Origin: Cellulophaga lytica DSM 7489
Lineage (GTDB): Bacteria; Bacteroidota; Bacteroidia; Flavobacteriales; Flavobacteriaceae
DNA: 64,000 bases
NCBI RefSeq assembly: GCF_000190595.1
Contig: NC_015167.1
Span: 2,097,501 to 2,161,500, forward strand
Direction: 5' to 3'
A program made the position numbers and the translations under genes. The notes beneath the pieces are model-generated. The model did no database searches, was not told the origin of the DNA, and saw nothing but the letters and a program-made list of their open reading frames with translations. This document shows positions 19,843 through 28,157 of the stretch, in pieces. Each line of letters opens with the position of its first letter. Position 1 is the stretch's first letter.

Positions 19843-20823
19843 ATGGATACTACGGTAACAACAGGTACAGCAGAAAGTGTTTGGAGCGGAGGAAGTAATA
19901 ACAAACCTTTAGGCGCTAGCTATGGTAAAATGATGATGTGGTTTTTCATCGTTTCTGATGCATTAACTTTTTCGGGCTTTATAGCTGCTTACGGATTTTC
20001 TAGATTTAAATTTGCAGATAGCTGGCCTATAGCAGATGAAGTGTTTACACACGTTCCTTTAGTTCACGGTAACTATCCTATGATTTATGTTGCTATAATG
20101 ACATTTATTTTAATTATGTCTTCTGTAACTATGGTATTAGCTGTAGATGCAGGTCATAAAATGAAAAAGAATAGTGTTATTTGGTACATGTTCTTTACTG
20201 TAATTGGTGGTATTATATTCTTAAGTTCACAAGCTTGGGAATGGGCTACCTTTATTAAAGGTGATTTTGGAGCTATTGAAACAAAAGGTGGTAGAATACT
20301 ACAGTTTGTTAATGCAGACACAGGAGAGAGAGCTGCAATTAGAGATTTTGCAACTCCTTTACATGAGGAAAGAATAGACCATACAAATAATAAAGGTGTT
20401 TGGTTTTTTGGAGAAAGTGCTTTGCCATCATACTCAGTTAATGAAGTTGTAACAGGTTTTAAAGCAGATCCAAATATATTAGTAAGAGTAGAAAATATTA
20501 ATGAAGACGGACATAAGATAGTTTTATCTAGAGAGGAATCTTTAAAAAGATTAGCTGGATCTAAATACGTAGTAGAAGGGGCAAACCTAATTCACAATGA
20601 GTACGGAAGCAGATTGTTTGCAGATTTCTTTTTCTTTATTACTGGTTTTCACGGTTTCCACGTATTCTCTGGTGTATTAATTAATATCATTATTTTCTTT
20701 AATGTAATTATAGGTACTTATGAGCGCAGAGGGCATTATGAAATGGTAGAAAAAGTTGGTCTTTATTGGCACTTTGTAGATTTAGTTTGGGTATTTGTAT
20801 TTACCTTCTTCTACCTTGTATAA
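19843..20823 (+). CDS. Cytochrome c oxidase subunit III (long form with insertion)
   Basis: 326 residues. Subunit III helices: KMMMWFFIVSDALTFSGF near the N-terminus, FFITGFHGFHVFSGVLI (about 265-281) with the canonical GFHGFHV, and YWHFVDLVWVFVFTFFYLV at the end. Between about residues 140 and 257 a hydrophilic insertion of roughly 115 residues separates the fourth and following helices; the short paralog lacks it. The start is ATG 19843, not the in-frame TTG six bases earlier. It has its own promoter and is followed by subunit IV after 50 bases. Confidence 0.9.
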   Translation: MDTTVTTGTAESVWSGGSNNKPLGASYGKMMMWFFIVSDALTFSGFIAAYGFSRFKFADSWPIADEVFTHVPLVHGNYPMIYVAIMTFILIMSSVTMVLAVDAGHKMKKNSVIWYMFFTVIGGIIFLSSQAWEWATFIKGDFGAIETKGGRILQFVNADTGERAAIRDFATPLHEERIDHTNNKGVWFFGESALPSYSVNEVVTGFKADPNILVRVENINEDGHKIVLSREESLKRLAGSKYVVEGANLIHNEYGSRLFADFFFFITGFHGFHVFSGVLINIIIFFNVIIGTYERRGHYEMVEKVGLYWHFVDLVWVFVFTFFYLV

Positions 20824-20873
20824 TAGCAGTTTTTAAAAAAAAAATTACATTACGTATAATAATATAGTATAAA

Positions 20874-21314
20874 ATGGCACACGAACATAAATTAGAAATT
20901 TTTAGAGGGCGTTGGAAGTTTAAAAATAACATTCAAAAAATATGGGGTGTATTAGCATTCTTATCTTTTGTAACTTTAATAGAAGTAGTTTTAGGTATCT
21001 ATAAACCAACGGTATTAATGAAACCATTAATATCTGCTTTTGAACCAGGTATACTTGGTTCTACAATGAATTTTTTATTGTCTCCATTTATCTATTTAAA
21101 GCCTCTAAACTTAATTTTTATTGTGCTTACAATAGTTAAGGCATATTACATTGCTTGGGACTTTATGCACTTACGTGACGAGAAAAAAGGATTTAGAAGA
21201 TCTATAGTATGGACACCAGTATTTTTAATTAGTTATTTAGTGTTTATACTACTTACAGAAGGTAGTTACATTTATGATGTTTACCACAGTGGTTTTATAA
21301 AGTGGAACTTCTAA
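20874..21314 (+). CDS. Cytochrome c oxidase subunit IV-like protein
   Basis: 146 residues with three membrane segments (about 25-45, 78-98 and 111-131). It resembles the small CtaF/CyoD-type accessory subunit found next to subunit III in caa3-type oxidases. The N-terminal HEHKLEIFRGRWKFKNN is cytoplasmic and basic. It is last in the subunit cluster, ended by a hairpin terminator 27 bases on. Assignment rests on position, size and topology plus general similarity; no catalytic residue is expected in this subunit. Confidence 0.8.
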   Translation: MAHEHKLEIFRGRWKFKNNIQKIWGVLAFLSFVTLIEVVLGIYKPTVLMKPLISAFEPGILGSTMNFLLSPFIYLKPLNLIFIVLTIVKAYYIAWDFMHLRDEKKGFRRSIVWTPVFLISYLVFILLTEGSYIYDVYHSGFIKWNF

Positions 21315-21340
21315 CATTTAGCATCATTTAACAATACATA

Positions 21341-21368
21341 AAGGCGGTTTTTAGACCGTCTTTTTTTA
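21341..21368 (+). terminator. Terminator after the oxidase subunit genes, overlapping the next promoter
   Basis: Stem AAGGCGGT / ACCGTCTT (one G-U pair), loop TTTTAG, then a T tract. The T tract runs directly into the -7 box of the next gene (TATTTTTG from 21367). Confidence 0.8.
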
Positions 21369-21374
21369 TTTTTG
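21367..21374 (+). promoter_or_regulatory. -7 promoter element of the SCO-like gene
   Basis: TATTTTTG matches TAnnTTTG and ends 7 bases before the ATG at 21382, again suggesting a leaderless transcript. It shares bases with the upstream terminator's T tract. Confidence 0.45.
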
Positions 21375-21381
21375 TACCATT

Positions 21382-22011
21382 ATGAAAAAAACCTTTGTAA
21401 TGGTAGTTTTATTTATACTACCAATTGTAGCTTACCTTTTTTTTGCCAGTGGCATACATAATTTTGGTAGGCTTCCTGTGCTAACAGAAAATGTTAGCGA
21501 TTTAACAGCTTTTACTACAGATACACATTTAAAAAACAAAATATCTATTGTAGGTTTTTTGGGTAACAATGTAGATCAGAAAAAAGGAACTGCATTTAAT
21601 TTAAATCAAAAAATATACAAACACTTTTTTGAGTTTAAAGATTTTCAATTTGTAATGCTTGTGGCCAATGGGCAAGAACAAGAGGTTGAAAAGCTTAAAA
21701 AAGAATTGTCTGTATTGGCAGATATTAAAAACTGGAAATTTGTTTACGGTAACGCATCTCAAATACAATCGTTTCATAAAGAACTAAAGACTGATATTGT
21801 TTTAGAAGACGATTTAAGCTCTCCTTATGTATTTATAGTGGATAAAGATTTAAATCTGCGTGGAAGAACAGATGATGAAGATGAAGGTACTAAATACGGA
21901 TTTAACACTATTTCTGTAGCGGAGTTAAATAATAAGATGGAAGATGACGTAAAAATCATTTTAGCAGAATACCGTATGGCATTAAAAAAGAATAACGCAG
22001 AGCGTAAGTAA
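21382..22011 (+). CDS. Membrane-anchored SCO/thioredoxin-fold-like protein without cysteines
   Basis: 209 residues: an N-terminal membrane anchor (about 4-22) and a periplasmic domain. The order of elements parallels the SCO protein encoded next door: ISIVGFLGNNVDQKKG aligns with the SCO strand/active-site region (YIVEFFFTSCPTICP), and SPYVFIVDKDLNLRGRTDDE aligns with MFALVDKRGYIRSRVDE. The whole protein contains no cysteine, so it cannot perform CxxxC copper or thiol chemistry. It lies 16 bases upstream of the SCO gene, so they are probably co-transcribed. The thioredoxin-fold assignment is my inference from this alignment; the function is unknown. Confidence 0.72.
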   Translation: MKKTFVMVVLFILPIVAYLFFASGIHNFGRLPVLTENVSDLTAFTTDTHLKNKISIVGFLGNNVDQKKGTAFNLNQKIYKHFFEFKDFQFVMLVANGQEQEVEKLKKELSVLADIKNWKFVYGNASQIQSFHKELKTDIVLEDDLSSPYVFIVDKDLNLRGRTDDEDEGTKYGFNTISVAELNNKMEDDVKIILAEYRMALKKNNAERK

Positions 22012-22027
22012 TAATAAACTCTATTGT

Positions 22028-22756
22028 ATGAAGAAGAAAAATTATAACTATATCTGGATTTCGTTTATAATTTTAGTGTTCGGAATTATTTTTATACCTA
22101 AAATAGTAAGCAGAATTAAGGATGATGCCATAGTTGAGAATGACCGTATGAACAAAAAGGATAACAAAGGAGACCTTGCATACGTAGAAATCAATGGTAG
22201 TAAAAAAAGAGTGCCAGAGTTTACCTTTATTAATCAAGATAGTTTAGTTGTAACCAATAGAGATTATTTAGGTAAAGTGTATATTGTCGAATTCTTTTTT
22301 ACTTCTTGTCCAACCATTTGTCCTGTAATGACCAAAAACTTAGTACAGATTCAAAATAGCTTTAAAGATGTAGAGAATTTTGGAATAGCATCATTTAGTA
22401 TAGATCCTAAAACAGATACACCAACTACATTAAAAAAGTATACAGAAACTTACGGTATTACAAATTTAGATTGGCATTTAATGACAGGGCAAAGAGATGA
22501 AATATATAAACTTGCTAACCAAGGCTTTAATATATTTGCACAACAAAACCCTAATGTACCTGGCGGTTTTGAACATTCTGGTATGTTTGCCTTAGTAGAT
22601 AAAAGAGGTTACATACGCTCTAGAGTAGATGAGTTTGGAAACCCAATTATATATTACAGGGGAACAATTTCTGAAGAAGAAGGTGCTAATGAAGAAGGAG
22701 AAAAAGAACAAATTAGCATATTAAAAGAAGATATTAAAAAGTTGTTAGATGAGTAA
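22028..22756 (+). CDS. SCO family copper-delivery protein
   Basis: Periplasmic thioredoxin-fold protein that delivers Cu to, or reduces thiols of, the CuA/CuB site of cytochrome oxidase. 242 residues with an N-terminal anchor (about 7-24). The Cu ligands are visible: CPTIC in FFTSCPTICPVMTKNL and the distal His in GGFEHSGMFALVDKRGYI. It overlaps the DUF420 gene by 8 bases (translational coupling). Its position downstream of cyoE and the cox subunits supports an oxidase-assembly role. Confidence 0.93.
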   Translation: MKKKNYNYIWISFIILVFGIIFIPKIVSRIKDDAIVENDRMNKKDNKGDLAYVEINGSKKRVPEFTFINQDSLVVTNRDYLGKVYIVEFFFTSCPTICPVMTKNLVQIQNSFKDVENFGIASFSIDPKTDTPTTLKKYTETYGITNLDWHLMTGQRDEIYKLANQGFNIFAQQNPNVPGGFEHSGMFALVDKRGYIRSRVDEFGNPIIYYRGTISEEEGANEEGEKEQISILKEDIKKLLDE

Positions 22757-23288
22757 GATTGAAGATGTGAATTTTAAGGAAAAAAGGTTTAATACAATAA
22801 TTACTATTGTATCTATTATTGTGCCTGTTGTTGTAGCACTTTTGTTTCGTGTTAAAATACCTAACGTAGAACCTTTATCTTTTTTGCCTCCTATTTATGC
22901 TACTATTAACGGCGTTACGGCAGTGTTTTTAATTGCGGCTGTTATTGCTATAAAAAATGGCAAACAAAAACTACATCAAAATTTAATGACCACTTGTATT
23001 GTTTTCTCATTAGCATTTTTAGTGATGTATATAGCCTATCATATGACATCAGAATCTACGGCTTATGGTGGAGAGGGTATTGTTAAGTACATTTACTTAT
23101 TTATACTAATTACACATATAATACTATCTATTATAATAATTCCTTTAGTTATGAAAACCTATGCTAAAGCCTATTTAAAACAGTATAATGCGCATAGAAA
23201 ACTCGCAAAAATTACATTTCCAATTTGGTTGTATGTAGCTGTTACGGGTGTTATTGTATACGTAATGATATCTCCTTATTATGTTTAA
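22749..23288 (+). CDS. DUF420 membrane protein (CtaM-like oxidase assembly factor)
   Basis: 179 residues with about five membrane segments. Conserved-looking His residues are KLHQNLM, YIAYHMTS, ITHIILS and YNAHRKLAKITFPIW, the pattern expected of DUF420. In Firmicutes, CtaM (YozB) of this family is needed to mature heme-A oxidase. Its start overlaps the SCO stop by 8 bases, placing it in the same translation unit as a copper chaperone. A role in cofactor insertion here is inferred from family and context. Confidence 0.85.
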   Translation: MSKIEDVNFKEKRFNTIITIVSIIVPVVVALLFRVKIPNVEPLSFLPPIYATINGVTAVFLIAAVIAIKNGKQKLHQNLMTTCIVFSLAFLVMYIAYHMTSESTAYGGEGIVKYIYLFILITHIILSIIIIPLVMKTYAKAYLKQYNAHRKLAKITFPIWLYVAVTGVIVYVMISPYYV

Positions 23289-23298
23289 ACCTACCGTT

Positions 23299-23511
23299 AT
23301 GAAAAAAATATTATTTTTTGCTGTTATATTCTTGTTTTTAATTCCGCAGACATCAGAAGCACAATGTGCTATGTGTAGGGCTGTTTTAGAAAGTGAAGGG
23401 AATGTTGCTGTAGCAGAAGGCGTAAATAATGGAATAAAGTACCTTATGGCTGTGCCCTATGTTTTAGTAGGTGTATTATTTTATTTTGTTTACAAAAAAA
23501 TGAAGGCTTAG
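23299..23511 (+). CDS. Small membrane protein with a mature N-terminal CxxC
   Basis: About 70 residues. A signal peptide (MKKILFFAVIFLFLIPQTSEA) is followed almost immediately by QCAMCRAVLESE, giving a periplasmic CxxC; one C-terminal membrane helix (YLMAVPYVLVGVLFYFVYKK) anchors it. Start choice: ATG 23299 gives a standard signal peptide; ATG 23281 (six codons longer) would overlap the DUF420 stop by 8 bases, copying the SCO/DUF420 arrangement, and cannot be excluded. It is the last gene of the oxidase block; thiol-redox or copper handling for the oxidase is plausible but unproven. Confidence 0.8.
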   Translation: MKKILFFAVIFLFLIPQTSEAQCAMCRAVLESEGNVAVAEGVNNGIKYLMAVPYVLVGVLFYFVYKKMKA

Positions 23512-23765
23512 TTGGTTTTAACATTCCGTTAGTAATAACGTTATATAATTTTAGTTTTCTTAGCATACTTGTACCAGTATTTTACTATTGTAACTTTTTT
23601 TATAATTTCTTATAGGTTATAAAAAGTACATTTTTAAAGGCTTTAGGGCTATTGTGATTGTACCGTATTTAACTTTAACATTTTTTTCACATTTTATGTG
23701 TAACTAAATATAAGTTGGGTAGTCTTACAGATGTACTAAGTACAAAGCCAAAAAAACTAACACCA

Positions 23766-24467
23766 ATGATAGAAATAAAAGACCTTCATAAGTCTTACAA
23801 AATGGGTAGCAACTCGTTACACGTTTTAAAAGGCATTAATTTTAATGTAGAAGAAGGAGAACTTGTAGCCATTATGGGTTCTTCAGGATCTGGAAAATCT
23901 ACACTCCTAAACATTTTAGGAATGTTAGACGTTTTAGATGAAGGTACTTACACTTTAGATGGTGTGCCAATTGTAAATCTTAATGAAACAAAGGCGGCTA
24001 AGTACAGAAATAAATTCTTAGGGTTTATCTTCCAATCTTTCAATCTTATCAATTACAAAAGTGCAGCAGAAAATGTAGCACTTCCTTTATATTACCAAGG
24101 TGTTAGCAGAAAAGAACGCCAAGTAAAAGCACTTAAGTATTTAGAGCAAGTAGGCTTAAAACAATGGGCAGGCCATTTACCTAGTGAGCTTTCTGGTGGA
24201 CAAAAACAACGTGTGGCTATTGCTAGAGCCTTGGCAGCAGAACCTAAAGTATTAATGGCAGATGAGCCAACAGGTGCCTTAGATAGTAAAACATCTTATG
24301 AGGTTATGGATCTTTTACAAAAGATTAATGACGCCGGAAATACTATTTTAATAGTTACGCACGAGCCAGACATTGCAGATATGTGTAAACGTATTGTGCA
24401 CTTAAAAGATGGTGTAATTGTAGAAGATAAAAAGGTGGACCAAGTAAGAGCTTCGCAGTATGTTTAG
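23766..24467 (+). CDS. ABC transporter ATP-binding protein (MacB/LolD type)
   Basis: 233 residues. Walker A GSSGSGKST, signature LSGGQKQRVAIARAL, Walker B VLMADEPTGALD and switch His in LIVTHEPD are intact. It belongs to the MacB/LolD class of ATPases serving FtsX-like permeases. The start is ATG 23766 (MIEIKDLHKSYKMG), the usual beginning of the domain; a longer in-frame version from 23715 would use a TTG and add a non-conserved leader. It overlaps the first permease by 8 bases. First gene of a five-gene efflux operon. Confidence 0.93.
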   Translation: MIEIKDLHKSYKMGSNSLHVLKGINFNVEEGELVAIMGSSGSGKSTLLNILGMLDVLDEGTYTLDGVPIVNLNETKAAKYRNKFLGFIFQSFNLINYKSAAENVALPLYYQGVSRKERQVKALKYLEQVGLKQWAGHLPSELSGGQKQRVAIARALAAEPKVLMADEPTGALDSKTSYEVMDLLQKINDAGNTILIVTHEPDIADMCKRIVHLKDGVIVEDKKVDQVRASQYV

Positions 24468-25689
24468 TAGAGACGCTTGGAAAGAAATTTTTGAAACTAT
24501 TCAAAAAAATAAGCTTAGGACTTTTTTGTCTGGTTTTACAGTAGCAATAGGTATTTTCATTTTTGTTGTACTTTTTGGCTTTGGTAACGGACTTACAAAT
24601 ACGTTTGCTAAATTTTTTGGAGATGATGCAACCAACGTATTCTTTATATTTCCTGGTAGAACATCTGTTCCTTATTCTGGTTACAAAGCAGATAGGCAAA
24701 TAGAGTTTGATAATAGTGACCTTGAGGACATTGAAAAAAACTTTGCAATGTTTGTAGACTATGTTACGCCAAGAATTACTAGGGGCGGTTTGGTTAAATA
24801 CAAAAACGAGTCTAATAATTATACTAATATGGGTGTAGCTCCTTCTCATCAATTTAATGAGAAGACTATAATAATGAAGGGTCGTTATATCAACAATCAA
24901 GATATAAAAGACAAAACCAAGTATGCCGTTATTGGTAGGTTGGTAGAAAAAGATTTGTTTAAAGGAGAAGAATCTCTTGGAGAATATATTGATATTGCAG
25001 GTAGTTCTTTTAAGGTTATAGGGGTTTTTCAGGATGATGGTGGAGATAATGAAGAACGAAAAATTTACATTCCGTACACTACAAGGCAACTTATAGAAAA
25101 AAACACAGACAAAATAGGTCAAATAGTTCTTGGTTTTAGGCCACAAATAGGATACTCTGGAGCTATGTCTTTAGAAAATAGCTTAGAAAAATATCTTAAA
25201 AGCAAAAAGTTTATCAATCCTAATGATGAAAATGGGTTGTTTATTAGAAACATTGCAGATCAGCTAAAGCAAAATCAGCAACTAGCAAGTGTGTTGCAAA
25301 TTATAGTTTCTTTTGTAGCATTTGGGACAATAATAGCGGGTATTATAGGTATTAGTAATATTATGGTTTTTGTTGTTAAAGAGCGTACTAAAGAATTAGG
25401 TATACGTAAAGCACTAGGTGCTACGCCTAAATCTGTAATTAGTACCATTTTGTTAGAATCTATTTTTATTACCACAATATCTGGTTTTATAGGGATGATT
25501 TTAGGTACAGTACTCCTCAATGCAATGGGAGATACTTTAGAAGATTATTTTATTACCGACCCATATATAGACACCGGAATTGCAATTTTTGCAACCATTC
25601 TATTAATAATATGTGGTGCACTAGCAGGATATGTGCCAGCCAGAAAAGCGGCCAAGATTAAACCAATTGTAGCATTAAGAGACGAATAG
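24460..25689 (+). CDS. MacB-like ABC transporter permease A
   Basis: 409 residues with FtsX/MacB topology: N-terminal helix (about 23-45), large periplasmic domain (about 50-275), and three C-terminal helices containing the coupling motif KERTKELGIRKALGATPKSV. Its ATPase is a separate protein overlapping its start by 8 bases. A second, different permease follows after one base, so the transporter is likely a heterodimer. The adaptor and outer-membrane channel downstream complete a tripartite pump. The substrate is unknown (MacAB-like systems handle macrolides, peptides, siderophores or lipids). Confidence 0.92.
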   Translation: MFSRDAWKEIFETIQKNKLRTFLSGFTVAIGIFIFVVLFGFGNGLTNTFAKFFGDDATNVFFIFPGRTSVPYSGYKADRQIEFDNSDLEDIEKNFAMFVDYVTPRITRGGLVKYKNESNNYTNMGVAPSHQFNEKTIIMKGRYINNQDIKDKTKYAVIGRLVEKDLFKGEESLGEYIDIAGSSFKVIGVFQDDGGDNEERKIYIPYTTRQLIEKNTDKIGQIVLGFRPQIGYSGAMSLENSLEKYLKSKKFINPNDENGLFIRNIADQLKQNQQLASVLQIIVSFVAFGTIIAGIIGISNIMVFVVKERTKELGIRKALGATPKSVISTILLESIFITTISGFIGMILGTVLLNAMGDTLEDYFITDPYIDTGIAIFATILLIICGALAGYVPARKAAKIKPIVALRDE

Positions 25690-25690
25690 T

Positions 25691-26953
25691 ATGAAGTTTA
25701 TATTTGATAGTAATACTTGGCAAGAGATTTTTGGTTCTATTGGAAAAAATAAAACCAGAACAGCAATTACCGTAGTTGGTGTGCTTTGGGGAATTTTTAT
25801 ATACATAGCCTTAGCTGGTGCAGCAAAAGGTTTGGATAACGGTTTTGAACGTGCTTTTGAGAGTACAGCAATGAACAGTATGTTTGTTTGGGCACAGAGT
25901 ACAAGTATGCCTTATGAAGGGTTTAAAACGGGACGTTCTTTACAATTAAAATTAGATGATGTAAATACATTAAAAAACAGAATTCCAGAAATACAATACA
26001 TAGCTCCAAGAAACGCAAAAGGAGTATTTGGTGGTAGCCAGGCAGCAGTGGTTAGAGGACAAAAATCTGGTACAGCACCTGTCTACGGAGATTTTCCTAT
26101 TTATACAAAAATAGCAACCAAGAAAATATATGATGGTGGTCGTTTTATAAATGATGAAGATATAGAGCAAGCTCGTAAAGTTGTAGTTATAGGAGAGCGT
26201 ACAGAAAAAGAACTTTTTGAAGAAGGAGAAAATCCAATAGGAGAATTTGTTAGGGTAGATAATATTTATTTTCAAATAGTAGGTGTACATAAATACGTTC
26301 CTGGTGGTGGCTTTGAAGGCGATACAGATATGTATATACCGTACTCTACCTATAAAAAATTATACAATACAGGAGAAAATGTAGATTGGCTAACAATTGC
26401 AGCTTATGATGATGCAGATGTTATACAAGCAGAAAAAGATGTAAAAGCGGTATTAAAAAGTATACACAGAGTTAATCCTGATGATGAAAGAGCTATTGGA
26501 GCTTTTAACTTAGGAGAAATTTTTAATAGAATTACTGGCTTTGCAAAAGGACTTACATTTTTGTCTTTAATAGTAGGCATAGCAACCATATTAGCAGGTG
26601 TAATTAGTATTGGTAATATATTACTAATATCTGTAAAAGAACGTACTAAAGAGTTAGGTGTTAGGCGTGCTTTAGGAGCAACACCTAGAGAGGTGCGTAA
26701 CCTAATTCTACTAGAGTCTGTTTTTTTAACAGTTGTTTCTGGTATTATGGGTATTGTGTTAGGGGCATTTGTATTGTTTTGTATAGATGCGGCTACGCAA
26801 GGAACAGATTTTCCATATACAAACCCTACTTTACCAATATCCTATGTGTTAGGTGCATTAGGTATAATGGTAGTTTTGGGAACATTAATAGGCTTAATAC
26901 CTGCGCAAAGAGCTGTAAGTATTAAACCAATAGATGCATTAAGAGAAGAATAA
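25691..26953 (+). CDS. MacB-like ABC transporter permease B
   Basis: 420 residues with the same layout as permease A: N-terminal helix, periplasmic MacB-type domain and three C-terminal helices with KERTKELGVRRALGATPREV. The shared coupling motif but divergent periplasmic domain indicates an old duplication. It begins one base after permease A ends. It is followed by the adaptor after 32 bases. Confidence 0.92.
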   Translation: MKFIFDSNTWQEIFGSIGKNKTRTAITVVGVLWGIFIYIALAGAAKGLDNGFERAFESTAMNSMFVWAQSTSMPYEGFKTGRSLQLKLDDVNTLKNRIPEIQYIAPRNAKGVFGGSQAAVVRGQKSGTAPVYGDFPIYTKIATKKIYDGGRFINDEDIEQARKVVVIGERTEKELFEEGENPIGEFVRVDNIYFQIVGVHKYVPGGGFEGDTDMYIPYSTYKKLYNTGENVDWLTIAAYDDADVIQAEKDVKAVLKSIHRVNPDDERAIGAFNLGEIFNRITGFAKGLTFLSLIVGIATILAGVISIGNILLISVKERTKELGVRRALGATPREVRNLILLESVFLTVVSGIMGIVLGAFVLFCIDAATQGTDFPYTNPTLPISYVLGALGIMVVLGTLIGLIPAQRAVSIKPIDALREE

Positions 26954-26985
26954 AATAATAACTAAATATAACTAAATCAATCAAA

Positions 26986-28122
26986 ATGAATAAAGTGCTA
27001 AAATATACACTAATAGTGGTAGCTGTATTGGCTGTATTGTGGGCAGCAGCCTTCTTTATTAAGACAAATAGTAAGTCTTCAATTTCTTATGAAACAAAAA
27101 AACCATTTATCTCTAGTATAGAGAAAAAATCTGTTGCTACTGGTAAATTAGTACCGGAGGAAGAAGTAGAAATTAAGCCTCAAATTTCTGGAATTATTGA
27201 AAAAATATATTTAGAAGAAGGAGTAGAGGTTAAGTCTGGAGATTTAATTGCCGTTATTAAAGTTGTGCCTAATGAGCAGTCTTTAAACCAAGCTAGTGGT
27301 AGAGTTAAAACTGCCCAATTGGCATTAAATAATGTAAAATTAGAGTTTGAAAGAAATAAGTTGTTATTTGAAAAGGACGTTATTTCTAAACAAGAGTTTG
27401 ATAATATTAAACTAAGGTATGACCAAGCTCAACAAGATGTATCTAATGCACAAGCAGATTATCAAATTATTAGAAAAGGTTCTGCTGGTGGTTCTTCTAG
27501 TGCAAATACAAATATTAGAGCAACAGTAAGTGGTACAATTTTAGAAATTCCTGTAGAGGAAGGAGACCAGGTAATTGAAAGTAATAACTTTAATGATGGT
27601 ACAACTATAGCATCTATTGCAGACCTTAAAAAAATGATTTTTGAGGGTAAAGTAGATGAAGGTGAGGTAGGAAAACTTAAAGTTGGTATGCCTTTAAAAG
27701 TTAGTTTAGGAGCTGTAGATGATAAAGAATTTGATGCTAAATTAAGATTTATTGCGCCAAAGGGAGTGGAAGAAACAGGTGCTGTTCAATTTAAAATTGA
27801 GGGTGATGTTGTGGTTGATGAAGGTGTAATGATACGTGCTGGTTATAGCGCAAATGCATCTTTTATATTAGAAAAGAAAAATGATGTTATGGTATTACCA
27901 GAAGCATTATTACAGTTTGATAAAAATACAGATAAACCTTATGTAGAAGTTGCTAAAGGTGATCAGCAGTTTGAGCGTAAAGATATTGAAATTGGTATTT
28001 CTGATGGTGTAAACGTAGAAATACTATCTGGACTTACAGAAAATGATGCTGTTAAAATTTGGAACAAAACTGAGCCTATTAAAAAAGGTGATGATGAAGA
28101 AAAAACTACTGACGAAGAATAG
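26986..28122 (+). CDS. Periplasmic adaptor (HlyD/MacA family)
   Basis: 378 residues: N-terminal membrane anchor (about 6-26), barrel-sandwich/lipoyl halves (IKPQISGIIEKIYLEEGVEV and ATVSGTILEIPVEEGDQV) flanking a helical hairpin (about 105-160), then beta-barrel and membrane-proximal domains. It bridges the MacB-like inner-membrane complex to a TolC-type channel. The C-terminal tail is acidic and Lys/Asp/Glu-rich. Confidence 0.92.
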   Translation: MNKVLKYTLIVVAVLAVLWAAAFFIKTNSKSSISYETKKPFISSIEKKSVATGKLVPEEEVEIKPQISGIIEKIYLEEGVEVKSGDLIAVIKVVPNEQSLNQASGRVKTAQLALNNVKLEFERNKLLFEKDVISKQEFDNIKLRYDQAQQDVSNAQADYQIIRKGSAGGSSSANTNIRATVSGTILEIPVEEGDQVIESNNFNDGTTIASIADLKKMIFEGKVDEGEVGKLKVGMPLKVSLGAVDDKEFDAKLRFIAPKGVEETGAVQFKIEGDVVVDEGVMIRAGYSANASFILEKKNDVMVLPEALLQFDKNTDKPYVEVAKGDQQFERKDIEIGISDGVNVEILSGLTENDAVKIWNKTEPIKKGDDEEKTTDEE

Positions 28123-28157
28123 TAGGTAAAAACAGTAAAATCATCAAACTAAAATAT

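Noticed and set aside
24355-25146. 263-codon minus-strand frame inside the MacB-like permease
   Set aside because: Long but antisense to a clearly conserved permease; no domain or start context.
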